Source: DASXMT01 sp963781305 (GTDB taxonomy: Bacteria; Actinomycetota; Acidimicrobiia; Acidimicrobiales; RAAP-2). Taken from it: a stretch of 64,000 bases of DNA. The translations under genes and the position numbers were made by a program. The DNA lies in contig CAWAFL010000001.1 in assembly GCA_963781305.1 (NCBI GenBank), positions 620,001 through 684,000 of the forward strand, written 5' to 3'. The notes beneath the pieces are model-generated. The model did no database searches. It worked only from the letters and a program-made list of their open reading frames with translations, and was not told the DNA's origin. This document shows positions 26,410 to 34,461 of this stretch, piece by piece (within the stretch, counting starts at the first letter, position 1; each line of letters starts with the position of its first letter).

Positions 26410-27207
26410 TCAGCGACCGGTGAACGTCGGCTTCCGCTTCTCGATGAAGGCCGAGGACGCCTCTCTGAAGTCGTCGCTCAAGAAGGTGGCGCCCTCCAGG
26501 GCCAGGCCGATCTCCAGGATCAGGTCGAGGCGCTCCCGCAAGACCTGGTTGACCGCCTTCTTGGTCCACTTGAGGGCCAGGGTCGGGCCGTCGGCCAGGC
26601 GTCGGGCGACGGCGGTGGCCTCGTCGAGCAACTGGTCGGCCGGCACCGCCTTGTGGATCATGCCCATCCGTGCCGCATCGGCGCCGGTGATCCGGTCCCC
26701 GGTCAGCAGGTGGTACTTGGCCTGGCCGAAGGGCAGCAGCAAGGGCCACAGCACGGCACCGCCGTCCCCGGCCACCAGCCCCACGTTGACGTGGGTGTCG
26801 GCGAAGTAGGCGTCCTCGGCCGCCAGCACGATGTCGCAGAAGAGGGCGATGGTGGCCCCAAGGCCCAGGGCAAACCCCTGGACGGCAGCGATGATGGGCT
26901 GCTCGATGGCCAGCATGGAGTAGAGGAGCTCCTTGCTGCCCAGGATGGAGTCCACCCGCTCCACCGGGGTCGGCGTCGCCGCGGACATCATCTTGATGTC
27001 GCCTCCGGCGCAGAAGGCCCGACCTTCACCCCGCAGCAACACCGCGCCCACCGAGTCGTCGTCGCGGATGAGGGCGATCAGGGTGGATAGATCCCCGCTG
27101 ACACCGCCGTCGATGGCGTTCATGTTGTCGGGACGGTTGAAGGTCAGCGTCAACAGGCGTCCATCCTGATGGGCGAGAACCTTTTCGAACCGGCTGTAGT
27201 CAGGCAT
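26410..27207 (-). CDS. Enoyl-CoA hydratase/isomerase family protein
   Basis: A 265-residue crotonase-fold protein with oxyanion segments GRAFCAGGDIKMM and AAVQGFALGLGATIALFCDI; the C-terminal tail EASSAFIEKRKPTFTGR is that of a standard hydratase. At the two usual catalytic Glu sites the region is VGLVAGDGGAVLWP, so it carries Asp rather than Glu there and may be an isomerase or hydrolase. It is followed by the hot-dog gene. Confidence 0.86.
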   Translation of the reverse strand: MPDYSRFEKVLAHQDGRLLTLTFNRPDNMNAIDGGVSGDLSTLIALIRDDDSVGAVLLRGEGRAFCAGGDIKMMSAATPTPVERVDSILGSKELLYSMLAIEQPIIAAVQGFALGLGATIALFCDIVLAAEDAYFADTHVNVGLVAGDGGAVLWPLLLPFGQAKYHLLTGDRITGADAARMGMIHKAVPADQLLDEATAVARRLADGPTLALKWTKKAVNQVLRERLDLILEIGLALEGATFLSDDFREASSAFIEKRKPTFTGR

Positions 27208-27339
27208 GCGACACCACTCTCTTTCCGCTGATGCTCTCCACCGAGGAGGCCGCCTCTGTGGTGGTGGACGGATCCACCGTAACGTGACGATTGTGTCTCA
27301 TCGGTGCTTGGACCCTACCAATCCGCTCCGGGCCACGCC

Positions 27340-28203
27340 TCACAGCTTCGTGATGACCTCGTCGGCGAACCGCGCCGTGAAGTCGCGCACGTCGTCGGCC
27401 GAGACCCGACCGTTCACCGCCATGGCCCCGGCCACCACCCGGGTCACGCCCAGCTCCTGAGCTCGCCGGATGGTGTCCAGGTCGGTGCCCACCCCGGCGG
27501 TGAACTCGAAGGGGAGGTCCTGGCGTCCGGATTGGCGACGGTGCTCCCGGATGACGTCCATCTTCGCCGCCAGCTGGTCGAGATCGTTGCAGCCGATCTC
27601 GATCCACCCGTCACCGAGCCGGCCGGCCCGGCGGAGGGCGGCGGCCGAGGCGCCGCCGATCTCGATGGGGATGCTCGGCTTTTGCAGTGCCTTGGGCGAG
27701 AAGGTCAACGGGCCGACGTCATAGAACTCGCCGTGGTGCTCGACGGTCTCCCCGGTCCACAGCTCGCGGAGCAGGCCCATGATCTCGTCCATCCGCCGAC
27801 CGCGATCGGCGAAGGACTGCCCGACGATGTCGAACTCGCCCTCGAGCCAGCCCACACCGGCGCCCAGGGTGACCCGTCCGCCGGACAGTCGGTCGAGGGT
27901 GACCACCGATCGGGCCGTGGCGATCGGGTGTCGCAACGGAAGGATGAACACGTTGGTGGCCAGGCGGATGGTCTCGGTGGCGCTGGCCACCGAGCCCAGG
28001 ACCACCCACGGGTCGTACAGCGGAGTCTCGGGGGTGATGGGGGGAAACCCGCTCTCGGTGTAGGGATAGGTGGCCGGCATCTCCGCCGGGATCACCAGGT
28101 GCTCGGGCATCCACACCGATTCGAAGCCGTTGTCCTCGGCGGCCCGGGCCACGGAGGCATAGTGCCTCGGGCTCAGCCCGAAGAAGGGTAAGCCGAACTT
28201 CAT
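27340..28203 (-). CDS. LLM-class (luciferase-like) probable F420-dependent oxidoreductase
   Basis: A 287-residue barrel protein. Blocks are MKFGLPFFGLSPRHYASVAR, RLATNVFILPLRHPIATARS, LDRLSGGRVTLGAGVGWLEGEF and IPIEIGGASAAALRRAGRLGDGW. This is the TIGR03619-type subgroup common in mycobacteria. It lies 56 bp downstream of the second DUF35 gene on the same strand, so it is probably in the aldolase operon and may oxidise or reduce an intermediate. Confidence 0.86.
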   Translation of the reverse strand: MKFGLPFFGLSPRHYASVARAAEDNGFESVWMPEHLVIPAEMPATYPYTESGFPPITPETPLYDPWVVLGSVASATETIRLATNVFILPLRHPIATARSVVTLDRLSGGRVTLGAGVGWLEGEFDIVGQSFADRGRRMDEIMGLLRELWTGETVEHHGEFYDVGPLTFSPKALQKPSIPIEIGGASAAALRRAGRLGDGWIEIGCNDLDQLAAKMDVIREHRRQSGRQDLPFEFTAGVGTDLDTIRRAQELGVTRVVAGAMAVNGRVSADDVRDFTARFADEVITKL

Positions 28204-28259
28204 GACAGTCTCCTCGCTGGCCCGTGATCAGGCCCGTTGGTGTTGTTCATCTCGCCGTG

Positions 28260-28778
28260 CTACCCGGCCGACCAGGGGACGTGCTCGGGCTCCTCGTCGC
28301 TGAGGCGGAACTGGGGCAGGGCGAAGTCGTCGGCCAGGTCGACGAAGCAGACCTCCACCCGCTTGCCGATGGCAACGTTCGATTCGTCCTCCGGACGGGT
28401 CGGGTCGTCCCGTCGGACCAGATTGGTGATCAGCCGAACGGAGACCGATTCGTCCTCCAGCCCCCACCGCCAGGGCACGCTGCGCTGCTCGTCCAGCTCG
28501 ACCAGCACCACCGGGTAGGGAACCCAGTCGGCGAAGGCGGGTTGGATGGCCTGGGTCACGATCTCGTAGCTGTAGACGACCCCCTTGCCGCTCACCGGCT
28601 GCCATTCCCAGCTCCCCGAGGTGCAGAAGGGACACGACGCGCCGATGATGCCGCGCAAGTGGCCACACGCCGTGCATCGCTGTACGACCAGCGACCCGGC
28701 TCGGGCTGCCTCGTAGTAGCCGCGGTGCTCGGAATCGGTCGGCTGTACGTCCAAGATGAGGTTCATGTACTCGGCCAT
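28260..28778 (-). CDS. DUF35 OB-fold zinc-ribbon protein, partner of aldolase copy 2
   Basis: A 172-residue protein started by GGGAGGTAGTG before the ATG. The zinc ribbon uses Cys35, Cys38, Cys49 and Cys52 (CTAC and CPFC). The OB fold follows (GKGVVYSYEIVTQA, VPYPVVLVELDEQ) with an inserted loop WRWGLEDESVSV. It lies 2 bp after the aldolase stop and is its likely obligate partner. Confidence 0.88.
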   Translation of the reverse strand: MAEYMNLILDVQPTDSEHRGYYEAARAGSLVVQRCTACGHLRGIIGASCPFCTSGSWEWQPVSGKGVVYSYEIVTQAIQPAFADWVPYPVVLVELDEQRSVPWRWGLEDESVSVRLITNLVRRDDPTRPEDESNVAIGKRVEVCFVDLADDFALPQFRLSDEEPEHVPWSAG

Positions 28779-28780
28779 CA

Positions 28781-30013
28781 CTACCTCCCCAGGATCAGGG
28801 CGCTGGAGACGGCCGGCGTACCCCAACCCATGTTCATGGCCAGCTCCACATCTTCGACCTGGCGGCACTGGCCCTCGCTGTAGTCGTAGCTGTGCTTGCC
28901 CTCCTGCCAGCCGGGACAGCCGTCGTCCGCCTGGTGGCGAAGTTGGCGAACGTTCTCGATGACCAGGTTCATCCCGTGGGTGTAGCCCTCGCACAGCTGG
29001 CCGCCACTGGTGTTGTTCGGTCGCGCCCCGCCCAGATTGATGACGCCGCTCGACACGTACTCGCCCCCCTCGCCGGGATCGCAGAACCCGTAGCCCTCGA
29101 AGAGCAGGACGGGGGTAAAGGTGAAGGCGTCATAGCAACCGGTGACCTGAATGTCCTCGGGCTCCACCTCGGCATTGCGGAACGCCACCCGGCCGGCGTA
29201 GTACCCGGCCTGCCTGGTGATGGGATCGCACTGGTAGTGGCTGTACATACCCTGGAACGGCTTGTTGACTCGGCCGGCCACCGACTTGATGCTGATGGGG
29301 CGCTGGCGGAGGTGGCGGGCCCGGTCAGCCGACGTGACGATGATGCAGGTGGCGTTGTCGGTCTCGATGCAGCAGTCCAGGAGGTGGCAGGCCGGCTTCA
29401 CGATCCAACGGGAGTCGAGCACGTCGTCCACCGTGAGCCGGTTGTTGTAATAGGCCCGGGGATTGTTCGAGGCGTGGTTGGAACAGGCCACCTTCACGTG
29501 GGCCAGCTGCTCGCTGGTCGTCCCGTACTCGTACATGTGGCGGGCGAAGGTGAGCTGGAAATTCTGTGCCGGGCTGGTCATGCCGTAGGGCACGGTGTCC
29601 AGGTCCGGACCGACCACCACCCGGGCCGGAGGACGCACGGTTCCCGGCGAGCCACCCTGGCGCAACCCGGAGTACCCGTTCATCGAGCGGTAGACGGCCA
29701 CGGTGTGGCACAACCCGGCCTCGATCACACCGGTGGCGATGCCGATGATGGTCTCGGTGCTCGAGCCCCCGCCGAAGGTGTCGGTGTAGAAGTCGAGCCG
29801 GATGCCCAGGTCCGTAGCGATGGTCTGCGACAGCGTCGAGTCGCCCACGTGGTAGTTGAGCATGCCGTCCACGTCCCAGGGGTGCAGGCCGGCATCGGCC
29901 ATGGCATTGCGCACCGCCTCGGTCCCGAGGTCCCGGGTGCTCCGGCCCGAGTTCCTGCTGTAGCTGGTCTCGCCGATCCCGACGATGCAGTACTTGTCCC
30001 TCAAACCGGCCAT
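28781..30013 (-). CDS. Thiolase-fold lipid-transfer-type retro-aldolase (Ltp2-like), copy 2
   Basis: A 410-residue protein; the ATG is preceded by AAAGGGGGAAC. The nucleophile site is Gly (TFGGGSSTET), so there is no thiolase Cys. Tyr294 lies in GCYDAFTF and Tyr344 in CEGYTHGMN; this agrees in number and context with the Tyr294/Tyr344 pair described for Ltp2 retro-aldolase of steroid side-chain degradation. It should cleave a beta-hydroxyacyl-CoA side chain, with the DUF35 protein as partner. A 22-bp motif shared with the ThDP gene lies about 130 bp upstream. Confidence 0.86.
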   Translation of the reverse strand: MAGLRDKYCIVGIGETSYSRNSGRSTRDLGTEAVRNAMADAGLHPWDVDGMLNYHVGDSTLSQTIATDLGIRLDFYTDTFGGGSSTETIIGIATGVIEAGLCHTVAVYRSMNGYSGLRQGGSPGTVRPPARVVVGPDLDTVPYGMTSPAQNFQLTFARHMYEYGTTSEQLAHVKVACSNHASNNPRAYYNNRLTVDDVLDSRWIVKPACHLLDCCIETDNATCIIVTSADRARHLRQRPISIKSVAGRVNKPFQGMYSHYQCDPITRQAGYYAGRVAFRNAEVEPEDIQVTGCYDAFTFTPVLLFEGYGFCDPGEGGEYVSSGVINLGGARPNNTSGGQLCEGYTHGMNLVIENVRQLRHQADDGCPGWQEGKHSYDYSEGQCRQVEDVELAMNMGWGTPAVSSALILGR

Positions 30014-30144
30014 GTAGTTCCCCCTTTGTGCCCGACCCGGATCCCTACCGGTGGCGTCCCGCCACCCAACGATCCCTCGCCGTACCCTCGAGCCCGGAAC
30101 CGCGGCCACCCTGCCGAGTTCCCGTGTCCAACGGACGGGCTGAG

Positions 30145-30166
30145 CCTAACATCCGTTTGATAGGTA
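30145..30166. promoter_or_regulatory. 22-bp shared motif (copy 1), before the aldolase 2 operon
   Basis: The sequence begins CCTAACATCC, passes through GTTT and ends GATAGGTA. The identical 22 bases occur at 34364-34385. CCTA and TAGG form the ends of an imperfect inverted repeat. It sits 131 bp before the aldolase gene. A shared operator is the simplest explanation. Confidence 0.6.
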
Positions 30167-30192
30167 TTACCGATCCCACGGACCCGCGCCCC

Positions 30193-31701
30193 TCAGCCCT
30201 CGCCCAGACCGAACAGCGGGATGGGGACGCCGTCCTCGTCAGCGATGAATTGCTGGTTGGGGCCGTCCCGCCTCCGGGTCTGTCGCTCCGAGACCATCAA
30301 GAAGGCTGCAGGGATGGCGGCGGCGGCCGTGATCCCCAAGGCCCACCAGAACGTGTCGCCAAAGGCGCGCGCCAGGGCGTTGGGCCCCGGAGGTCGGCCG
30401 CCCGACGTGGTCGCGTCGGCGATGTTGTGGGAGAGGATGACTGCGAGCAGGGCCGTCCCCACTGATCCGCCGACCCGCTGGATGACGTTCAGCTGCGGAC
30501 TGGCGTCGTGGATCTCATCTGGGCGGAGCACGGCGAACGCCGCAGCCATGGACGGCATCATCGACGATCCGACCCCCACCCCCCGGGCCACAAGGGTGAA
30601 GCTGATCAAGACGTACGAGGTGTGGGCACCGATGAACACAAGGGGCAGGGTGAACAGTGAAGTGATGATCACGCCGCCGAGAGCCACGATGCCTCCTCCC
30701 ACCCGGTCGACCAACCGACCGGTGAAGCCCATGGCCAGGGCCACGCCGATGCCCTGCGGTATGAGGAGCAGCCCGGTGACCACCGGATCCGTGCCGCGGA
30801 CGTTCTGGAAGTACAGGGGCAACAGGATCATGCCCCCGAAGATCGCTGCCCCCAAGCAGAAGGTGGCCACCGACGCGGCCACGAAGGTCGGTTTCTGGTA
30901 GAGCCGGGTGTCCAACAGCGGCTCGGGGACGCGGCGAGCGTGCCAGGCGAACGCAGCGATCAACAACAGGCCGACGACCAGGGAGGTGACCCACCGGGCC
31001 GTGTGGCCGGACTGGATCTCGGCCAGGCCATAGATGGCGGCGGGAAGCCCCACGGCCAACAGGACCAGACCGGTGACGTCGAGCCGACCGGCAGGCTCGG
31101 GCTTGTCGGCGGGAAGGAAACGCACGGACACAATGACAGCGACGATGCCGACAGGGATGTTCACGTAGAAGATCCAGTGCCAGCTCAGGTGCTCGAGCAA
31201 CAGCCCTCCCACCGTGGGACCGATGATCGGGGCCAGCACGGTGGGGATGCCCACCATGCTCATGGCCCGACCGATGCGCCGGGGCCCGGCCGCCCGGGCC
31301 AGCGCCGTCTGGCCCACGGGCAGGATGAGGCCGCCGCCGATGCCCTGGATCACGCGGAAGGCCACCAGCGAGGTCGTGGACCAGGCCAGCCCGCACAACG
31401 CCGAGCCCAGCGTGAACAGGATGATGGCCGCGATGTAGAGCCGCTTGGTCCCGAACCGGCGGGTGGCCCAACCGGAGATGGGAATGACGGCGGCCAGGGC
31501 CAGCAGGTAGGCGGTGACCACCCACTGAATGGAGTCCAAGCTGGTGTGCAGGTCGATGGACAACGTGTTGAGGGCGACGTTGACGATCGTGGTGTCGAGC
31601 ACCGACATGATCGAGCCGAGCACGACGGCGACGCCGATGCGGACGACCGCCCGATCGAGTTGGTCGCCGCCCGAGGCGGGAGAGGTGGGCGACCGGCTCA
31701 T
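30193..31701 (-). CDS. MFS drug/solute exporter, DHA2 (EmrB/QacA) type
   Basis: A 502-residue protein with about 14 hydrophobic segments. MFS motifs visible are GSIMSVLDTTIVNVAL (DHA2 motif D1), GWATRRFGTKRLY (motif A) and WHWIFYVNIPVGIVAV (motif C region). It would export a hydrophobic compound by proton antiport at the cytoplasmic membrane. It is divergent from the TesB gene across 123 bp. A role in exporting an intermediate is possible but unproven. Confidence 0.9.
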   Translation of the reverse strand: MSRSPTSPASGGDQLDRAVVRIGVAVVLGSIMSVLDTTIVNVALNTLSIDLHTSLDSIQWVVTAYLLALAAVIPISGWATRRFGTKRLYIAAIILFTLGSALCGLAWSTTSLVAFRVIQGIGGGLILPVGQTALARAAGPRRIGRAMSMVGIPTVLAPIIGPTVGGLLLEHLSWHWIFYVNIPVGIVAVIVSVRFLPADKPEPAGRLDVTGLVLLAVGLPAAIYGLAEIQSGHTARWVTSLVVGLLLIAAFAWHARRVPEPLLDTRLYQKPTFVAASVATFCLGAAIFGGMILLPLYFQNVRGTDPVVTGLLLIPQGIGVALAMGFTGRLVDRVGGGIVALGGVIITSLFTLPLVFIGAHTSYVLISFTLVARGVGVGSSMMPSMAAAFAVLRPDEIHDASPQLNVIQRVGGSVGTALLAVILSHNIADATTSGGRPPGPNALARAFGDTFWWALGITAAAAIPAAFLMVSERQTRRRDGPNQQFIADEDGVPIPLFGLGEG

Positions 31702-31824
31702 GGTGCCATCACGTTAACGGTCCAGCAGGCGGGCACCAATTGCACCAACCAACCGGTAGTTTGCCTTGGCGATGCCGGCGCCGTAGCTTCACTGGCGGCG
31801 GCACCCGGCCGCCACTCGACGGGA

Positions 31825-32676
31825 ATGGGGAACGACGTGCTTGCGCTCTCGCAGCTACTGGAAGCACTCCGGATGGAACCGGTCGGCGAGGGACGGCTGG
31901 TCGCCCAGAACGTCGGCGGGGGCCGTGATGTCGTCTTCGGTGGTCAGATCCTGGCCCAGACCATCGTCGCCGCCACCGACGCACAACCGGGCAAGGAAGT
32001 GAAGACGGTGCAGACCATCTTCGCCCGGGGGGGCAGGGTCACCGAGCCGCTCGACCTCGTGGTCGAGACCATGCACGCCGGACGCACCTTCGGGAGCGTC
32101 ACCGTGACCGTCTCCCAGGGACCGCGATTGTGCGCTCGCTCGCTGGTGCTCCTGCACGACCCCGAGCCCGACCTCATCAGGCACGCCGATCCTGCGCCCA
32201 CGGTCGACGCCCCCGGCGCCACCCCTTCGCACGACTACGAGTTCGACGGCTGGGAGATGGGCGTCGTCGGTGGCGTCGACCTGTCCGATCCCGACGACGT
32301 CGGGGAGGCCGAGCTCCTCGTCTGGACCCGGTTCCGCGACGCTCCCGACGACCTCATCACCAGCCAGGCACTGCTGGCCTATTCCACCGACGGGTTCCTG
32401 ATCGGGACGGCCATGCGGCCCCACGAGGGCATCAGCCAGGCCCAGGCCCACCTGGCCATCTCCACCGGCGTGGTCAGCCACACGCTCACCTTCCACGAGC
32501 CGTTCCACGCCAACCAGTGGATGCTCCTGGCCCAGGAGAGCTCGTATGCCGGCCGAGGCCGGAGCTACGGACGGGCCCACGTGTTCACCGAGGACGGCGC
32601 GCTCATCGCCTCGTTCGTCCAGGACGCCATGATCCGCAGCTTCCCGGACTCCGGCGGCGAGCGACCGGTACTTTGA
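31825..32676 (+). CDS. TesB-like (4HBT_3) acyl-CoA thioesterase-like protein
   Basis: A 283-residue double-hot-dog protein with the family block VFGGQILAQTIVAA near residue 35 and STGVVSHTLTFHEPFHANQW. The Asp of the E. coli TesB triad is Ser and the Thr is also altered; only the late Gln (SFVQDAMIR) is kept, so activity is uncertain. A GTG four codons downstream is an alternative start. It is the first gene of the TesB-aldolase-DUF35 operon, overlapping the aldolase by four bases. Confidence 0.75.
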   Translation: MGNDVLALSQLLEALRMEPVGEGRLVAQNVGGGRDVVFGGQILAQTIVAATDAQPGKEVKTVQTIFARGGRVTEPLDLVVETMHAGRTFGSVTVTVSQGPRLCARSLVLLHDPEPDLIRHADPAPTVDAPGATPSHDYEFDGWEMGVVGGVDLSDPDDVGEAELLVWTRFRDAPDDLITSQALLAYSTDGFLIGTAMRPHEGISQAQAHLAISTGVVSHTLTFHEPFHANQWMLLAQESSYAGRGRSYGRAHVFTEDGALIASFVQDAMIRSFPDSGGERPVL

Positions 32677-33878
32677 GCCGGAAGGCCACCGTCGTCGGCA
32701 TCGGCGAGACGGCGTACACCAAGCGGGGGGCGGCCACCGAGCGCGAGTACCAGTTGGCCTGCCGGGCCATCCTGGCCGCGCTGACCGACGCCGGCATCGC
32801 TCCCGCTGAGGTCGACGGACTGGCCCCGTTTGCCGACGAGCGCAGCAGCCCCTGGACCCTGGCCAGCGACCTCGGCCTCCGCCAGTTGCGCTTTGCCGCC
32901 ACCACGGCCATGCCCGGTGGTGGTGGCGCGTGCGGCGCCATGCTCGAGGCCGTGCTGGCCGTGGAATCGGGTCAGGCCGAGGTCGTGGTGGTCTACCGAT
33001 CCCTGTGTCAGGGCCAGTTCGCCCGCATCGGCCGGACCGAGCCGAGCGGCGGCGAATCCTCTCCCACCGTGGTGGAGACGGCGTTGGAGACCGACGCCCT
33101 GCAGGCCTTCACCGCCCCCTTCGGCATCCTCGGGCCCTCGGTCATGTTCGCCTTGCCCATGCGCCGCCACATGGAGGTGTACGGAACCTCGAGCGAGCAG
33201 CTGGGCCACGTGGCCGTCACCCAGCGGGCCCACGCGTCGCGCAACCCGCGGGCGGTCATGGGTGCCCGCCCGCTGAGCCTGGCCGACCACCAGGCCTCGC
33301 GGATGGTGGCCGATCCCTACCGCCTGTTCGATTGCTGCCTGGAGACCGACGGCGCCTGCGCCGTGGTCGTCACCACCGCCGAGCGAGCGTCCGATGCCCG
33401 GGAACGGCCGGTCGCGGTGTTGGCAACGGCAGAGGGAACCGACGGTGCCCAGCTGGGGGGCACGGCGGGCAATGCCGGGTCCACGGCCCGAGGGTACGCC
33501 AGCGGCGGAGGGTCGGGGGTGGCCCGGCGCTTGTTCGGGCGGGCCGGCGTGAGCCCGGGCGACGTGGACGTCGCCCAGCTCTACGACAACTTCAGCGGGC
33601 AGGTGCTGCTCGGACTGGAGGACTTCGGCTTCTGCGCCCCCGGAGAGTCCGGGCCGCTGGCCCAGTCGGGCACCTTGGCCTGGCCCGACGGAGCGCTCCC
33701 CACCAACACGGCGGGAGGGAACCTGTCCGAGGCGTACATGCAGGGCCTCAACCATGTCATCGAAGGCGTTCGCCAACTACGCGGGGAGTCGACGAACCAG
33801 GTAGCGGATGCCGAGCTCTGCCTGGTGACCAGTTCACCGGGCATCCCGTCCAGTGCGATCCTCTTGGCTCGATCATGA
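32673..33878 (+). CDS. Thiolase-fold lipid-transfer-type retro-aldolase (Ltp2-like), copy 3
   Basis: A 401-residue protein starting at a TTG that overlaps the TesB stop (TTGA), since no ATG or GTG fits the conserved N-terminus. The thiolase Cys position is Gly (MPGGGGACG). Tyr304 lies in QLYDNFSG and Tyr355 in SEAYMQGLN, the retro-aldolase pair. It overlaps the DUF35 gene by four bases. The substrate is unknown; with copies 1 and 2 it suggests several rounds or kinds of aldolytic cleavage. Confidence 0.82.
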   Translation: MSRKATVVGIGETAYTKRGAATEREYQLACRAILAALTDAGIAPAEVDGLAPFADERSSPWTLASDLGLRQLRFAATTAMPGGGGACGAMLEAVLAVESGQAEVVVVYRSLCQGQFARIGRTEPSGGESSPTVVETALETDALQAFTAPFGILGPSVMFALPMRRHMEVYGTSSEQLGHVAVTQRAHASRNPRAVMGARPLSLADHQASRMVADPYRLFDCCLETDGACAVVVTTAERASDARERPVAVLATAEGTDGAQLGGTAGNAGSTARGYASGGGSGVARRLFGRAGVSPGDVDVAQLYDNFSGQVLLGLEDFGFCAPGESGPLAQSGTLAWPDGALPTNTAGGNLSEAYMQGLNHVIEGVRQLRGESTNQVADAELCLVTSSPGIPSSAILLARS

Positions 33879-34309
33879 CCGAGCGCTGGTTCCCCGATGC
33901 CATGCCCTCCCCGGCCGTCACCGATGACACCAGGCCGTTCTTCGAGGCGGCGCTCGAGCACCGGCTGGTCATCCAGCAGTGTGCGTCCTGTGGCACCCAT
34001 CGTCACCCGCCCCGACCGCTGTGCCCGTACTGCCACTCCTTTGATGCGGTCTGGCCTGAGGTCCCAGGGACCGGGACCCTGTTCACCTATTCGGTCGTCC
34101 ACCAGCCCCTCCTGCCCGCCCTTGTCGGCGTCGTCCCCTACGTGGTGGCCATCGTCGAGCTCGATGGCACCGGGGGGACGCGACTGTCGTCCAACCTGGT
34201 GGACGCGCCGTTCGACGCCCTTCGTGCCGGCCTACCCGTCGAGGTGGTCTGGGAGGACATGAGCCCGACGTTGACGCTCCCCCGCTTCCGCCTCCGAGCA
34301 GCACACTGA
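33875..34309 (+). CDS. DUF35 OB-fold zinc-ribbon protein, partner of aldolase copy 3
   Basis: A 144-residue protein with zinc ligands Cys36, Cys39, Cys50 and Cys53 (CASC and CPYC) and an OB fold (GTGTLFTYSVVHQP, VPYVVAIVELDG). Its ATG overlaps the aldolase stop by four bases. It ends 152 bp before the ThDP gene, and the 22-bp motif lies between them. Confidence 0.88.
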   Translation: MTERWFPDAMPSPAVTDDTRPFFEAALEHRLVIQQCASCGTHRHPPRPLCPYCHSFDAVWPEVPGTGTLFTYSVVHQPLLPALVGVVPYVVAIVELDGTGGTRLSSNLVDAPFDALRAGLPVEVVWEDMSPTLTLPRFRLRAAH

Positions 34310-34363
34310 CCGTCGGCACTCGGCCGACCCAACGCGGTTGACCACGACCCGTGGCCGACCTAA

Positions 34364-34385
34364 CCTAACATCCGTTTGATAGGTA
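34364..34385. promoter_or_regulatory. 22-bp shared motif (copy 2), before the ThDP gene
   Basis: Identical over 22 bases to the motif at 30145-30166. It lies 76 bp before the start of the ThDP enzyme gene, where a promoter is expected, and in the same orientation along the plus strand. It probably binds the regulator that acts at 30145. Confidence 0.6.
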
Positions 34386-34461
34386 CATCCCGCCCCCGGA
34401 TGGCAGGGACACCTGCCCCGAGGTCGGCCAACTTCACGACACGCATCGGAGCCCGACGCCC

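Noticed and set aside
10469..34309. Annotation of the three SCP2-type proteins as ordinary thiolases
   Set aside because: No nucleophilic Cys and no His in the HDCF position are present; the retained Tyr pair fits retro-aldolases better.
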